Made by a program: the position numbers and the translations under genes
Shown: positions 1-24,954 of the stretch, in pieces
Numbering within the stretch: position 1 is the stretch's first letter
Layout: each line of letters starts with the position of its first letter
The notes under the pieces: model-generated
Told to the model about the DNA's origin: nothing
Databases searched by the model: none
Seen by the model: only the letters and a program-made list of their open reading frames with translations
From: Ptychodera flava
Taxonomy: Eukaryota > Hemichordata > Enteropneusta > Ptychoderidae
NCBI RefSeq assembly: GCF_041260155.1
Contig: NC_091930.1
Span: forward strand, 1,372,501 to 1,436,500
Reading direction: 5' to 3'
DNA: 64,000 nucleotides

Positions 1-2261
1 AAATTTATGCATTTGCTTCGAGCAACTGCAACTCGTAAAAATCGGCCCACTGTATTGGGTTTAAGGTATTATTCAAGTTGTAAATTATAGCCAGCGACGC
101 TATACCATGAGGCCTTTACCAGTTCACGACATACGTGCACAAGGGACAGGGAGTGCTAGACAGGGTGAACTGGTCAAACTCTAAGCCCGTTGCTAAGGTG
201 AACGATTGACATTAGATCATAATATTAAATCCAAATTCTGGCGAAAAAAAACGTGAAACAGGAAACTATTCCCTAGCAGAGAGCTCGTGACTTCTCCAAC
301 AGTGATATACTGCGAATATAGAATGTTTATTTTAAAAGTCGTTTCCAATCAGTATTTGCACCGCCATCATTTTTATACAAAAGGACAGGTTGTTCTGTGC
401 AGTATCTCCTCTTTGTCAGCACACGTCGAATATTATTGTGTGCGTTGTATTACACGTGTACTGTATCCATCACACATTTCAATCATGGCAATGTGTTAAC
501 AGTAAAGACATCGTTAGGAGTGATAATATTTGATTATATTGCTAGGGTATGCGTCAAAACATTTTTGTCTGTCGAATATTAAGTGTGTGGACCCAGGCAT
601 TCTCACCTTTGGTTATAATGGGGTAAAATATTTTTTTTCTCTGCCGCTTGGGTAATTTAGCAGAACTAGAATCCACAATGGCGGCATGCCTTTTATTGTG
701 AGTCAAATTCTGAAAAAAGCTGTGTGTGACACCGTAAACGAGTTCCCTTGTAAGTCCTGCCCCTTGAGTCCTACATACATTGCTCTGAAGTATAAAGTGT
801 AGCAATGGTGAATTATTGGCCACTTGTTCATAACTGTGTGATAGCGCTAACTGATAACAAATTTATATGCCTTTTCTGAAAAAGATTGTATCTAGAGCAG
901 TATCTCTATCCGAATAAACATCGTTTGGCCATAAAACAAGTTTCTTCTCTTCATGTTTATCTAGAGTATTTCCGTTTTTAATCTCCATGTGGTTCCTGAT
1001 AAGGTAACCGATTTCCCTCAAAGCTCGGGGATTTTACAACTGAGGGCAATAAAAGGTTGTATTCTTTAAACTTGGGAGCCAATGATGGAGTGGCGTCATA
1101 TTTTCAATTAAAGCCAAAATACACATATCAACTTTAAACGTAATCCTATAAACGGCAACAAGACGAAAAAATGTACTGTACCGAAAATAAGCTGCCCGTA
1201 TTAAAATTGCTCAGGTGTACACGCAAATAAAACAAGATTTTATTCCTTGGGCACTCGCAGTTTGTCATTTAAATTTAACCTGTGTAAATAAACATGTGTG
1301 TCTAGCTTGAATCTACTCGATGTTTTTTTTCATAATTATGTTTAACTCAGCTAATAAATCATACGGAATGCTAGAGAGGTATAAAGAGGTAAACAACCAC
1401 GCACCACCACCATTCGTAAGGTTACCGCTCCGTGCATACATTTGTCAACGTACATTCCGCTTGAACACTTGTTTTCGGACCGATTCCCTTCCACTGGATT
1501 TGGTTTCTACAAAGGTATGTATACCACTAGCGTAATAGCGCATGGTTTTAAGCTACATCTCAGTTATGCTAGAGTTGTAATCATTCCGTGGACAATATTC
1601 CATTTCAGTGTACATTCATCACTAGTCAACAACATCAAACGTTCGGAGATAAAACAAAATCAACTCGTGGACAGGGTGCATTGTTGATTTCCACTCTGAA
1701 CAATCAATAATTGCTATCCTCCATAAAAAACGCTGATACATAAGATTGACAAAGAATGCAGTTGCTTTGAGCAATTGCAACTCGTAAAAATTGACCCATT
1801 GCTTCGGGCTTAAGGTATAAATAGCCAGCGACGCTATACCATGAGATGTTTACCAGCATACGACATACGTGCACAAGCGACAGGGAGTGCTAGAAAGGGT
1901 GAACTGGTCAAACTCTTAGCCCGTTGCTAAGGTGACCAAATGCCATTACATCATACTATTAAACAAAAATCCGGGCGAAAAACGTGAAACAGGGAACTAT
2001 TCTCTGGCAGAGAGCTCGTGACTTCTCCAACAGTGCTATACTGCGAATATAGAATTTTCATTATCAAAGTCTCGAGCAATCAAATAGCACTATCTGCACC
2101 GTCTTCATTTTTATACAAAAGGACAGGTTTTTCTCTGCATTATCTCTTCGTCGTCAGCACACTTCGTAAATCACTGTGTGCATTGTATTTCGCGTACGCG
2201 TGTCTTGTATCCATTAAACATTTCATTCATGACGATGTGTAAACAGCTCAGATATCGTTAA

Positions 2262-3387
2262 AGGTCTGGTGAAATCATCCCGTTCTTGTGACTGAATATC
2301 TTCCAGGGGGGCAATATTATTACACTCGCAACAGAATTGCAACCTAAAAGTACGCGCGAGTGTTAATTTTTTTGATATTTCTATTCGCGGTTTTTATCGG
2401 GTCATTTTGCGACACTCAGGTCACGCCCTCAGCGGGGGTCATGTCTGGCCACTGTGACGTCACAACGGTATTCATTTACATACATCAAATAGCGGTCCCA
2501 CGCCGCCTTATCTCTGCCAGGTATCCGCTAACAAAACAAAGTCAGTCTCTTGTGCGATCAGTGCAACCCACTTGTGTTCACGCTGCCGATTCGCCACGTT
2601 CGCCGATGCGAATTGAAATCCGAAGTGGCGAAAAAAATCGATCCCAATTCGTCACAGTGGCGAAGCTAATCTTAGTTTTAAAAATATGGCAAAATAAAGA
2701 AAAAAACGTGGGTTTTTTAGGGTCTTTTGTTGATCTGCGTTTCTCTCTCGGCGATTCGCAAAAAACTGTATCTACTTCCGTAATTATTGCGTTCCTTCCG
2801 TCGTACGCGTTTGCAACTGAGCCAAGTCTCGCGAGAGATTTGACGTCTTTTAGTTTAGTGTACGGCATGCATAAATGACTCTCACGAGAATTGAAACTTA
2901 GACACACGCATGCAATAGAGATTTCTCCTTCAAAGTAGCGAGGTAGGCTCAGCCGATATTACGAACCAGAAGAGACAAACACATGATGGTTCAAACACTC
3001 AACACTTGACGGGAACTTGAAAAAGTTGACAGTTGAGCAGTTCACGTTCTTGCCGCTGTCACCGCCACCAAAAGAACAACGTCTTCCCCAAGTGCAGGAG
3101 GACACTGTCCTGATCATGTAAGCGCAAACCCCAGAAGTTACCCCGTGTGGGCAGCTTACAGAGGTGTGAAATACTTACTTTCCGTTATGAAATACGGCAT
3201 CGGGCAAACTTCGGAAAGCCGAAAAAAGTCGACAGGAGAGGCTTGGGGGACTCGCCCACATTGCATTTTTCTTGTGCCATATTTCATAATCACGTGCGAT
3301 AAAACGAAAAAAGAAATGAACATAACTGTTTTGTAAACCATCAACTGTATTTCTGTTATTTTGTAACATGGGCGTTTCACCAGACCT
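2262..3387. mobile_element. TTAA-target DNA transposon, non-autonomous, 1126 bp
   Basis: It begins AGGTCTGGTGAAA and ends with the exact inverse TTTCACCAGACCT. It is flanked on both sides by TTAA (2258-2261 and 3388-3391). The first array unit lacks it at the matching place, which gives a natural empty site near base 515. A TTAA target with ends starting AGG fits the piggyBac or Kolobok superfamilies; I cannot choose between them. Inside lie a 172-codon forward frame (2360-2878) and an overlapping 109-codon reverse frame (2578-2907). Neither resembles a transposase I know, so the element is probably non-autonomous. Confidence 0.75.
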
Positions 3388-4231
3388 TTAAGAGTAATCA
3401 TATTTGATTATGTTACCAGGGTATTCGTCAAAAAACTTTTTTCTGCCGGAGATGTAGACCTAGGCATTCTCATCTCTGGTTATAATCAGGTAAAAGACTG
3501 CTTTTCTCTGCCGCTTGGGTAATTAAGCAAGACTAGAACCTACAATCGTGGCAGGCTTTTTATGGTGAGACAAATTTTGAAAAAGGTGTGTCGTGGTCAC
3601 TCAAAAGTCCTGTCCCTTGAGCCCTACATGCATAGTGGTGAATTATTGGCCACTTGTCCATAACTGTGTGATGGCGCTAATTGATAACAAATGTATATGC
3701 CTTTTCTGAAAAAGATTGTACCTAGGGCAGGATCTCTTCCCGAATAAACGTCGTTGGGCAATAAGACAAGTTTCTTCTCTTCACGTTTTAGAGCAATTTC
3801 TGTTTTAATCTCTCTGTGTTATATAAGTTAAGCTATAAAGTTCGGGGATTTTGCAACTGACGGCAATGAAAGGTTGTATTCTTTAAACTTTGGAGCAAAT
3901 GCTTGGGAGTGACGTCATATTTGCATTAAAGCCAAAATACACACATCAACTTTAGACGTAATCCTGTAAATGACAAAATGCCGAAAAATATACTGTACCG
4001 AAAACAATACACGTGTTTTTAAAACTACTCATGGTGCACATGCAAATAAAAGAATTAGTCCTTGTAAACTCGCGTTTTTGAGGTTTAATTTTAACCTGTG
4101 TAAAAAAAACATGTGTGTCCAGGCTTGAATCAACCTTATTTTTTTTTCATAATTATGTTTAACTCAGCTAATAAATTATATGGAATGCTAGAGAGGTATA
4201 AAGAGGTAAACAACCACGCACCACCACCATT

Positions 4232-4595
4232 CTTAATAATAATAATAATAATAATAATATTGGTTCTTATATAGCGCACATATCCACAAGTAGATGTGAT
4301 CAAGGCGCTTTACAATTATTATTACCCCTGGTCACTGGACCTAATATTATACCACTCAACTCCCTGGGGAGCAGACAACAGCTCACATGTGCAGCCAATA
4401 AGCGCAGCAGAGCTAAACGCACACATAACAACCTCTGTCCTACCAGGTACCCATCACTCCTGGGTGGGGAGAAGCAATGAGGAATAAAGTGCCTTGCCCA
4501 AGGACACAACACCACAGCCATGCCGGGGCTCGAACTCACCATCCTTTGATCGTGAGTCCACTGCTCTAGCCACTGGCCCATGATGCCTCCACTAA
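4232..4595 (-). mobile_element. tRNA-derived SINE with (ATT)n tail
   Basis: Read on the reverse strand it starts with a tRNA-like head: an A-box-like GTGGCTAGAGCAGTGG and a B-box-like GAGTTCGAGCC. A conserved-looking body with CTTGGGCAAGGCACTTTA follows. It ends AAGCGCCTTGATCAC...TGCGCTATATAAGAAC and an (ATT)n tract. It sits inside the tandem array between CACCACCATT and AAGGTTAACGC, which are contiguous in the first unit. The short repeat CTTAA at 4232-4236 and 4596-4600 is the likely target duplication. The A- and B-boxes are an internal RNA polymerase III promoter by family knowledge. Confidence 0.8.
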
Positions 4596-5240
4596 CTTAA
4601 GGTTAACGCTCCGTGCATGCATTTTTACCCACCGACATACATTCCGCTTGAACACTTGTTTTCGGACCGATTCCCTTTCCTTGGACTTGGTTTCTACAAA
4701 GGTAGGCACATAACTAGCGTAATATCGCTTGGTTTAAAGCTACAGCTCAGTTATGCCAGAGATGTAATCATTCCGTGGACAATATTTCATTTCAGTGTAC
4801 ATTCATCACTCCTCAGCAACAACAAACGTTCGGAGATAAAACAAAGTCAACTCCAAGGTGGAACGGTAATTTCCACTCTGAAAAATTAATAATTGCTATT
4901 CTCCATAAAAACGCTGATACATAAGATTGAGAAAATGATTCCTTTGCTTTGAGCAATTGCAACTCGTAACAATTGACCTCTTATATTGGTTTAAGGTTAT
5001 TATTGAAGTCGTAAAACATAGCAGCGACCTATACCATGGAATTTTAGCAGTTCACGACATGCATACACAAGCGACAGCGAGGGCCTATAGAGTTTGAACT
5101 GGTAAAATTGAATGGTAAGCCCGTTGCTAGTGTTGTTTATTGCCATAAGATATAAAATCGAAATTCTGGTGAAAAATGTCAAAAAGGGAATTTTTTGTCT
5201 GGCAGAGAGCTTTTATCAAATTCAACCTGATATATTGTGA

Positions 5241-6689
5241 TAAAGCATTTCTTCAATTTCAATCAATCAGACTGCAGTATTTGCACCATTAATATACTTA
5301 CATTATGCTATTTGTTATAGTAGCAAGTCCATCATCAATGAAAAATAATCAAGATTAATATAAATCAACTTAAGGTAATTCGTTCTATTACAGTCCGATA
5401 AATACGAAAAAAAGACTTTTGAGGTATGAATTTGACCTCTTGTTCAAGTTTAATGTGTCGGTTTTTTGTTGTTTGGGTTTTTTTTTACACCTGGAACAAT
5501 TAAAATCTAACCGAGCACATACTGCTGCAGGTTCAAGTCGCGTTTCAATCATCTAATGGCTAAAACATCGTTTTACCAGGTGATAACGTGAGGTGACAAC
5601 AGCTCGTTCAACACATTGAATCGAAGAATATGCACAAGCTGCCGGTATCGTAATGTTATTTACAGTCTACAAAAGAGATACGATTTTATTTCATCATAGG
5701 TCTAATATTAGGTACTTAAGAGCATAGACGGGAAAGTGGATACTAAATCTTATCATCCAAATATTCCTAATCTGAACTTTGATAAATACAGGTGTACCTT
5801 CACAAGATCATTTACTTTGGTTTAGTGTGGTTGGCCTGGCACACCTACTGTTTACGGTCATAGCATCTTTGTGGCTAAAGTTTCCTCAGCCATAGAGTAC
5901 GCCAACATCTGGACGTCTAATCTTTGGAAGTAAGCAAGGTTCAGGACACTGGACAAACCCTTAAAAAGTCGGTAAAGCAAACACACGTTGACCAGAGTTT
6001 CTATGAGGAATATTGTGCTAGTAATTTATCTCTCCGTCCTGGTTGTTACATGATTTTTATCTATGCTCTGGGTCACATATACGCATGGCGAAGTTAGTTC
6101 TAACTTTAAGCAACACCTTTAATAAACTCCAGTAATCAGAACACACAGTCGGCTTTGGCAGCCCAACTGCATTCATTAGTGAATACAAATCAAATACGCA
6201 AATGATCGTAGAATATTTGAAGAAAATTCAAGTATTAAGGCTTACTTACAATTATCCCTAAACGGTAAACAGGAGTCGTATCATATCCAGCCAAATGTAT
6301 GTGATCCTTGTATAGAATCAATTCAATTTACTAAATGCTGTGAAATTCTATACAAGGCAGTAGAAAACATGTCAGGCAAAATTGATCTGTGTTATGAATA
6401 AGGTTCTTCAGTTTCAGTCGAATTGCCTTCCTTTTATCAATGAGAGACAGTATATTGCTTTCAAAGTATGGGATGTCATTTACGCTGTGCAGTATGTCAT
6501 AACCTAAATTTGGTAGGTATGAAAGTATTGTAATGTTTCTTAGTACAATATCTGCCAGAGTTCAAAGGGAAAAAAAGATATTTCATCCCTTTTGACTCGA
6601 GTATAAGTGGTTAGAAATGTATTCAGAAGTTAAAGGAAACCCATGAAGTAAAGAAACGTCATGTCACATTTTGAACACTATTCATTTCA
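5241..6689. other. Intergenic stretch upstream of TRPM copy A
   Basis: AT-rich sequence with stops in all frames. I see no gene, repeat or recognisable element. A promoter for the gene starting at 6773 should lie here, but no confident TATA box or other core element can be pointed to. Confidence 0.5.
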
Positions 6690-6690
6690 G

Positions 6691-6772
6691 AGTCGGACGA
6701 GTAAGATCGGAAGTACAAATAAATTTGCAAATACACATGAGATATTACCGCGAGGAATAGTCAGAAACAGAC
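6691..6772 (+). promoter_or_regulatory. Leader of TRPM copy A with a seven-codon upstream ORF
   Basis: A good splice acceptor (ATTCATTTCAG) ends at 6690, so a separate non-coding first exon upstream is likely. The leader then carries a complete upstream ORF at 6737-6760: ATG, six more codons and TAG. It ends 12 bases before the main ATG. Such upstream ORFs commonly lower translation of the main frame; here that is inference. Confidence 0.4.
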
Positions 6773-18792
<12,020 letters not shown>

Positions 18793-18936
18793 GTAAGTTA
18801 ATCACTATCCTAATCGACCCATAGCAATAAAAGGGACCATTAACAAGTGAAATTTTTGCAAGTATGTGTTTTCAAACGCCTTTGAAACGAAAGTTTCATT
18901 TCAACAACACAATTGAAACATTGATCACACACACAT

Positions 18937-18942
<6 letters not shown>

Positions 18943-19010
<68 letters not shown>
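18943..19010. repeat. (TA)n microsatellite
   Basis: Pure TA run followed by AATATATCAG. Homology between the two TRPM copies stops here, so the tract may mark the duplication or deletion breakpoint. It is followed to about 19160 by low-complexity sequence built of ATCGATC-like words. Confidence 0.95.
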
Positions 19011-19017
<7 letters not shown>

Positions 19018-19195
19018 CAGTTGATATATTCTATCAATCGATCAATTCATTCAATTAATCGATATTGCGATCTGTCAATTGATAGATTAATTCTTCGATC
19101 GATCAGTCGGTCGATCTATTGCTTGATCAATGGATTTATCGATTGATCGAGGATAGATCTACCTCAATGAATCTATTTATACGCATGACTTGATC

Positions 19196-19376
19196 CGGTA
19201 CGTTATCAGTTGAATGGAGACGTTATCGGTAAATTTTTACTACGTGATCGGTAGGAAAAAATTACGACGTTATCGGTTTGTTACTACGTTATCGGTTGAT
19301 TTTATACGTTATCGGTAAATATTTACTACGTTATCGGGTTTGCTACGATATAGGTTAGTTACTACGTAATCGGCTG
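19196..19376 (+). repeat. Short array of about nine ACGTTATCGGT-like words
   Basis: The word TACGTTATCGGT or a one- to three-base variant occurs about nine times in 180 bases, spaced 15-25 bases apart, mostly separated by TTTACTAC-like text. No open frame or transposon end accompanies it. Confidence 0.8.
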
Positions 19377-19732
19377 TAACAAGGCCGAAAGCGACTTATG
19401 CTGTCACAGGCTAGTTCTCCGTATAAGATCCGTTGTCTCACATGCATATGTTTTTTTCGTTTGTGGACGATCGGTTTGATGTAGTAGTCTATGAATTCAG
19501 AGATGATTGTTTGTATGACTTGAACAACCGTAGACTTAGTTCAGGTCTGTGATTTGTGAATGTTTCAGTTTGGTGCACGTAAACGCGATGATTTGTAATC
19601 TGTTTTCATGTGAAACGCGTGAGTGGGGTGAACGCAATGAGTGAGGTGAACGCTAGTATGACAATAAGAACAACAACAAAAAACACCGTTGTTAATCAAT
19701 TCGGAAACCATGGATAACAAAAGGCTTGCTTA

Positions 19733-22700
19733 TTATATTTATTATTTATTATTATTAAAACTTGTTTTAAAGCGCACTACACATACGTCTCAGCGCGCTG
19801 TACATGACTAAGAAAACAAAATACATGACTAAAATGAGAGCAAAGGTAGTTTTTAAAATAAAAAGTCACAAATATCGCAAAGAAATTTGGAAAGGAAGTA
19901 AAAACAGCGTAAAATGAGCAAAATGGCTAAAAATCACAGTTGATAAAACTCAGTAAAAAGGTAAGTCTTCAAAGCACGTTTAAAACATTCAACATTTTTT
20001 GCAGAGCGAATCTCTGATGGCAATGAATTCCAAAGGAAAGGAGCATGAACAGAAAAGGCCCTATGGCCATAGGACTTATTATACTTCCCTTTAGGCGGGA
20101 CTAAACGTAGCTTTTCCATGGACCGGAGATTTCTTGCCGGAACATACAACTCAATTAAGTCGCTCAAGTACATGGGTGCAATACCATTAATAATTTATAA
20201 GTAATGAACAGAACCTTGAATCTTATTCGAGCTTCGATTGGAAGCCAATGCAGGTCGATCAGCACGGGTGTAATATGGTCAAATTTGCGTGATTGAGTGA
20301 CGAGACGTGCAGCAGCATTTTGAACTGACTGCATTCGTGAAAGCTGTTCTTTTGATACTCCGTACAAGAGACTATTGCAGTAGTCCAAGTTGGGATGTGA
20401 CGAAGGCATGAATCAATGTCTCGGTGGTACTTCTATCAAGTAATTTGCGGATCTTGCTGATACGGTATAGAGAATAATATCCGTTCCTGCATATTTGGTT
20501 GATTTGGTCAGACATAAAACCGTCACTGTTCAGCCTAACACCAAGATTCCGCACAGAGGTGGAGGGTGTGATGTCAAAGTCGCCAATCCTGAGATTGGCC
20601 ATCACCGACACGTCCGACTTGAGCCTTGATGAGAAATGGATAACCTCTGTCTTGTCGTCATTTAATATCAGCATGTTTGATTTCATCCAGATCCGAATGT
20701 TGCCAATGCAATGTTCGAGACAAGAGCGCACATCAGCCGGCGTGTTGCAAATAACATAAACTTGACTGTCATCCGCGTACATCATGCATTCAAGGCCGTG
20801 TTCCGCGATGATGTCCTCTAAAGGTGCTATGTAGAGCGTAAAAAGAAGTGGTCCCAACACCGATCCCTGAGGAACACCATATTTCACATGAGAGCTAGGG
20901 ATGACGCAGTCCCAGCTGTTACAGATTGTGTCCGATTTTCAAGGTAAGAGCAGAACCAAGATAAAGCCATTCCCGTAATGCCAAAACGAGATTCAAGCCT
21001 TTGAAGTAGGATTTCGTGGTCTATGGTGTCAAACGCAGCCGACAGATCCAACATGATGAGAACAACGTCCATTTTCTTGTTTAGCGCACACATGATGTCG
21101 TTATGTACACGAAGCAGGGCTGTCTCCGTGCTGTGATAAGGACGATACGCACTCTGATGACGTGGGAAGAGACTGAAACTTGGTGAGGTGATCGCGTAAT
21201 TGCAGGGCTACAATTCTTTCCAGAATTTTTGATATGAAGGGAAGGTTAGACACAGGTCTATAATTTTTCAGTATGTTATTATCGAGATTGGGTTTTTCAA
21301 CTGTGGTCGGATAATAGCTGTCTTGAAATGGCTAGGAACTATACCTGACGATAGGGAGCTGTTGTAAAGATGTGTAAGGAAAGGTGTTACAGCGTCAATA
21401 CAGTTCTTGAGTAACTTTGTCGGCAAGACATCGAGTTCGCACGACTTTGATGGAGCATTCTTGATGAGGCCCTTAACGTTGTCGACTGTAACAGGAGTGA
21501 ATTTAATTAGTATGTGGGATGGTAGTCTGGTATGGTCACACTGGTCAATTTGCACAGACAGCCCGTTCCGGAGGTTTGATATCTTCGATTCGAAATATTC
21601 AAGAAATTTCGATGGCAGGTCATCCTTACTGATGTTATCCGGTTCGGAATTGGCAGAACGCGATTTCACAGATGACAGTTCAGCAATGATAGTAAAGAGT
21701 TTCCTACTGTCCGCTTCCTGTATTCGCGATCGGTGGTAACGAGACTTGATATGATCACAAAGTCGGGCGTACTTAGATCGTTCTTGAATGAAAATCTGCC
21801 GATCAATCTCCAGCTGTGAATTACGCCACTTCATCTCGAGCCGTCGCAATTTCTTTCTTGATTCTATGAGTTCCTCACTGTACCATGGTGCTCTTACCTT
21901 GTTGGTTATACGTCTGTCAGTTATTGGAGCAACGTCATTGAGAACTTCTGTGACAGCCTCACGGAAAAAATAAGAAAGATTTTCAATATCAGCATCCTGT
22001 GGGCGATTCGACAGTTTTAATGAAAGTTTGTTATGTAGATCGGCACCGTCCATCTTGTCATAGCTGCGACGAGAGATCTTTAGCATCGTATTTGCTGGGC
22101 GCTGTACTTTCAGCTTGAAGTGGACGAGACTATGGTCAGAGATGAGCGAGTTATCAGTTCTGACAGAATGTAGATGCTGATCAGTTTTTCGAGTCACGAG
22201 AAGATCAAGAGTGTGTTCTTTAACGTGGGTAGAAGTGTGAACATGCTGTTGTAAGCCAATACACTCCAGCAAATCATGCAGTTTGACTGCGTCTGGCGAA
22301 CTGGTGTCATCAACATGGAAGTTAAAGTCACCTGCGATTAAGAGGTGTCCGGGCGATGGTACTTCGCTTTCAAGAAGAGATGTGAATTCCGCAATAAACT
22401 GATTTGTGTAGAAGTGTTCTTCGATGAGTGTGGTGGACGATATAAGACATGAATGTTCAGTAGCTGACTGGACGAACGCACAGTAATACCCAACGATTCG
22501 AATGACTGGAATGTGCAACATCGTTTTTCGATGACCTGAAGGTTGGAACGTGTTATGACAGCCACGCCGCCGCCCCTACGTTTCGTGCGATGATGTTGAT
22601 GGATGTTATACCCACTGATGGAAGCATGAAATTCGGCAATTATGGGATCATCGTCACATTTTAGCCACGTCTCAGTGATGATTAAAATGTCCAGGTTATC

Positions 22701-23040
22701 GTCGATCAATGTAGATGCTATAGCGCCGATCTTCCCATTGACAGATCGAGCGTTCCACAACGCAGCATTCAGTTGAAGTTTTTGAACACTCAAAGACAAC
22801 CTTGGGACTTTTACATAAAAGGATGTCCATTTTTGGCAGCTGGGGTTGCTGTTCTGCATGTTGTTATCCTTTGAATGGCTTCGTGCTTGTTTTCTAAAAC
22901 TGGAGTAGCATGTACGGTGATCGGAATCTGCCGCAACACCCTTGTTGAAGAAAGTTGAACCTTCCTGTAGGTGCGATTGCTTATTTCAATCAAGAAAAAA
23001 ACATTTGCTTTTCTCAAAAGTAAGAAGCGTCCCATGAACG
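19733..23040 (-). mobile_element. L2/CR1-type LINE, nearly full length, inactivated
   Basis: Read on the reverse strand it shows, in order, an AP-type endonuclease, a reverse transcriptase with YADD, and the C-terminal segment ending in FKRALKTYLFTEFY typical of L2/CR1 elements. A short 3' region follows, with TACAGCGCGCTGAG, TGCGCTTTAAAAC and an (ATA/ATT)-rich tail at about 19733-19765. The coding part is about 2.9 kb, close to the family's usual length. The 5' limit is uncertain, near 23040. The Harbinger-like element at 23117 abuts it. It lies between the two TRPM copies. Confidence 0.9.
19934..22859 (-). pseudogene. LINE ORF2: endonuclease plus reverse transcriptase, frameshifted
   Basis: Reverse-strand blocks: 22338-22859 endonuclease start (LNAALWNARSVNG, ITETWL, YRPPHSS); 21268-22521 endonuclease end (AGDFNFHVDD, HTLDLLVTR, ISDHSLVHF) and RT start; 20884-21093 RT motif ([19 protein letters not shown]); 20372-20887 ([17 protein letters not shown] and MMYADD near 20775); 20164-20409 ([10 protein letters not shown]); 19934-20173 (YGHRAFSVHAPFLWNSLP). 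The blocks lie in different frames, implying about four frameshifts plus a disturbed stretch at 21094-21267. Catalytic YADD is preserved. A preceding frame at 22811-23035 may be leader or an ORF1 remnant. Confidence 0.9.
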
Positions 23041-23116
23041 ATGATGTTATAATGATAAATAAGAATTACCGTAATGTCTTAACCAAGGTTTTAAAACACG
23101 CAAAGAAAAGGTATTA

Positions 23117-24954
23117 GGGACGGACCATTAGATCTTGGGAGGGGGGTGGTCAAAAACAGAAAAAAAATTTTCAGAGCAGAAAGTTAGGGAAAAAAAAATC
23201 TTCAAACTAGTTTGCAAAATAAAAAAAAAATAAATAAGAAGACAAAGGCGTAAAAAAAAAATCTGCAAAAGTCTTTAAAATTTTGAATTTTTTTTAGATT
23301 TTACCGACAGTAAGCAACTTTCTGTATTTTTAATACATCCTCCCGGCACATTTTTAATTTTAATTTATACATTTAGAGTGACTGTATCCCTTATACTGGA
23401 AGTTGTGATTATCTTATCTTTTCAGGACTTTTGTATTCTGATCACTTGAAAATTATGAAATTATAGAGCCTGTTTTCTACTTGTTTCCTGCGTACAAACC
23501 AAGCAGGTACACTAGGTAAAACATTGAAACTATTGTATGGTTGTCAAGACAGAAAGTTGTATTTGCCTTTTAAGATCAAGGTAAACAGATGCAGGCCACA
23601 TCAGTTTCATTTTTTTCACAGCATTTTATTACAATGATGAATGCAAGAATGGGTGAACAAGTAGAAACACGTCAATAATGATAAAACAACATATCAAGTC
23701 ATTATGTATTATTTTGCTTTTAAAAAGGCATTTTCAATTCTTTTTCTCAAAAAATAGCCTCAAAAAACAACAGCAACACCTGTTTTAACATTCAACAATA
23801 CACTACGTAGAATGCCATCTATCCAACAAATCCCAACACAAAAACACATAAAAGGGTTGAACTTTGAAAGTTTCTCGATAGCAAATACTGAATAAATCTG
23901 CATGGTTAATCGTTTTTGTGTAGCAAATTTCAAAGAAATTGGACAAGCCCTTTCAGAGAATATAGATTTTTTGACCATGAATGGCATAAATTGCCCCAAA
24001 AGACAAATATTGAAATTTCAACACATCTATACACATCCAATCAATTTGGACATGCTGCTACAGAGAAATAGATGTTTTGATCAAAAAAGGGCAACAGTTG
24101 CTCTAAAAACACAAATATGCAAATTTTACTATATTATTTAGCTTATTTTAGCTTCTCAGCTTGTCAAAATCATGAGATATGCATGATGTTTGGTGGGGTG
24201 AATGTAGGCATTTCACCACGCAGTAGAAAGGGAAGCCAGGAAACCAAAATAGTCAATTTTCAAAACTATACGAAGCTACTGAGGAGCAAGAAGACAATGT
24301 TTCAGAGGAAGATGTGTAATCCGAAAAAAATGCTCCCCAAGTGCCACCAAATAACACCATTTTTATCTCTATTTTTCAAAAGCTCCAACAGCAGGAGGGG
24401 GGACACCCCCCTCCTGACCTCCCCCGCAAAAATACTCCCCAAGTGCCACCAAATAACACCATTTTAATCTCTATTTTTCAAAAGCTCCAACGGCAGGAGG
24501 GGGTGACCACCCCCCGCAAAAATACTCCCCAAGTGCCACCAAATAACACCATTTTAATCTCTATTTTTCAAAAGCTCCAACGGCAGGAGGGGGGCACCCC
24601 CTCCTGACCTCCCCCCCCAAAAAAAACTCCCCAAGTGCCCCCAAATAACACCATTTTAATCTCTATTTTTCAAAAGCTCCAACAGCAGCAGGGGGACACC
24701 CCTCTCCTGACCTCTTCCCAGTGACCGCTTGCGTGGCCGCTTGTGGTGCTTGGCACCACAAGTTGCCCTCTTTATCTTCAGAAAGCGACGAACGAAAAAA
24801 AAATTATATATCTGAAAATTTACTCTGAAAAAAAAAATTTGCACAGCTAATCTCAATTGGAAAAAAAAATTTCAGAAATTTACAATAGTAAAAAAAAAAT
24901 TTTCACAATTTCATTGTGACCACCCCCCCCTCCCAAGGTCTAATGGTCCATCCC
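23117..24954. mobile_element. PIF/Harbinger-like non-autonomous DNA transposon, 1.84 kb
   Basis: It starts GGGACGGACCATTAG and ends with the inverse CTAATGGTCCATCCC. The inverted ends are about 37 bases and G-rich inside. It is flanked by TTA at 23114-23116 and 24955-24957; a three-base TWA duplication is typical of PIF/Harbinger. The interior is A-rich, with a four-copy minisatellite and no recognisable transposase. Confidence 0.75.
24332..24720 (+). repeat. Minisatellite, ~100 bp unit, four copies
   Basis: Direct repeats start CTCCCCAAGTGCCACCAAAT near 24332, 24435, 24526 and 24628. Each runs through AATCTCTATTTTTCAAAAGC and ends in a G-run/C-run pair that can itself fold. It lies inside the Harbinger-like element. 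Confidence 0.85.

Larger units (their letters stand above)
1..5240. repeat. Tandem array of a ~1.75 kb unit, about 2.2 copies
   Basis: The same sequence recurs in direct orientation. The segment starting near base 10 (motif GAGCAACTGCAACTCG) reappears near 1757 and again near 4943. Unit 1 spans about 10-1756. Unit 2 spans about 1757-4942, but falls to about 1.7 kb once a 1126 bp DNA element and a ~360 bp SINE are subtracted. Unit 3 is a partial copy that fades near 5240. The array may run off the left edge. Short open frames inside the units (for example 1442-1687 and 4617-4889) are alignable between copies but match no protein I recognise. The unit has no recognisable transposon ends. I read it as an intergenic segmental tandem repeat. 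Confidence 0.85.

Noticed and set aside
2360-2878. 172-codon forward frame with a hydrophobic start, like a secreted protein
   Set aside because: It lies wholly inside the TTAA-flanked element, overlaps a reverse frame of 109 codons and has no recognisable domain. Treated as chance.
24332-24720. CRISPR-like array
   Set aside because: Repeats of ~100 bases follow one another without unique spacers and lie inside a eukaryotic DNA transposon.
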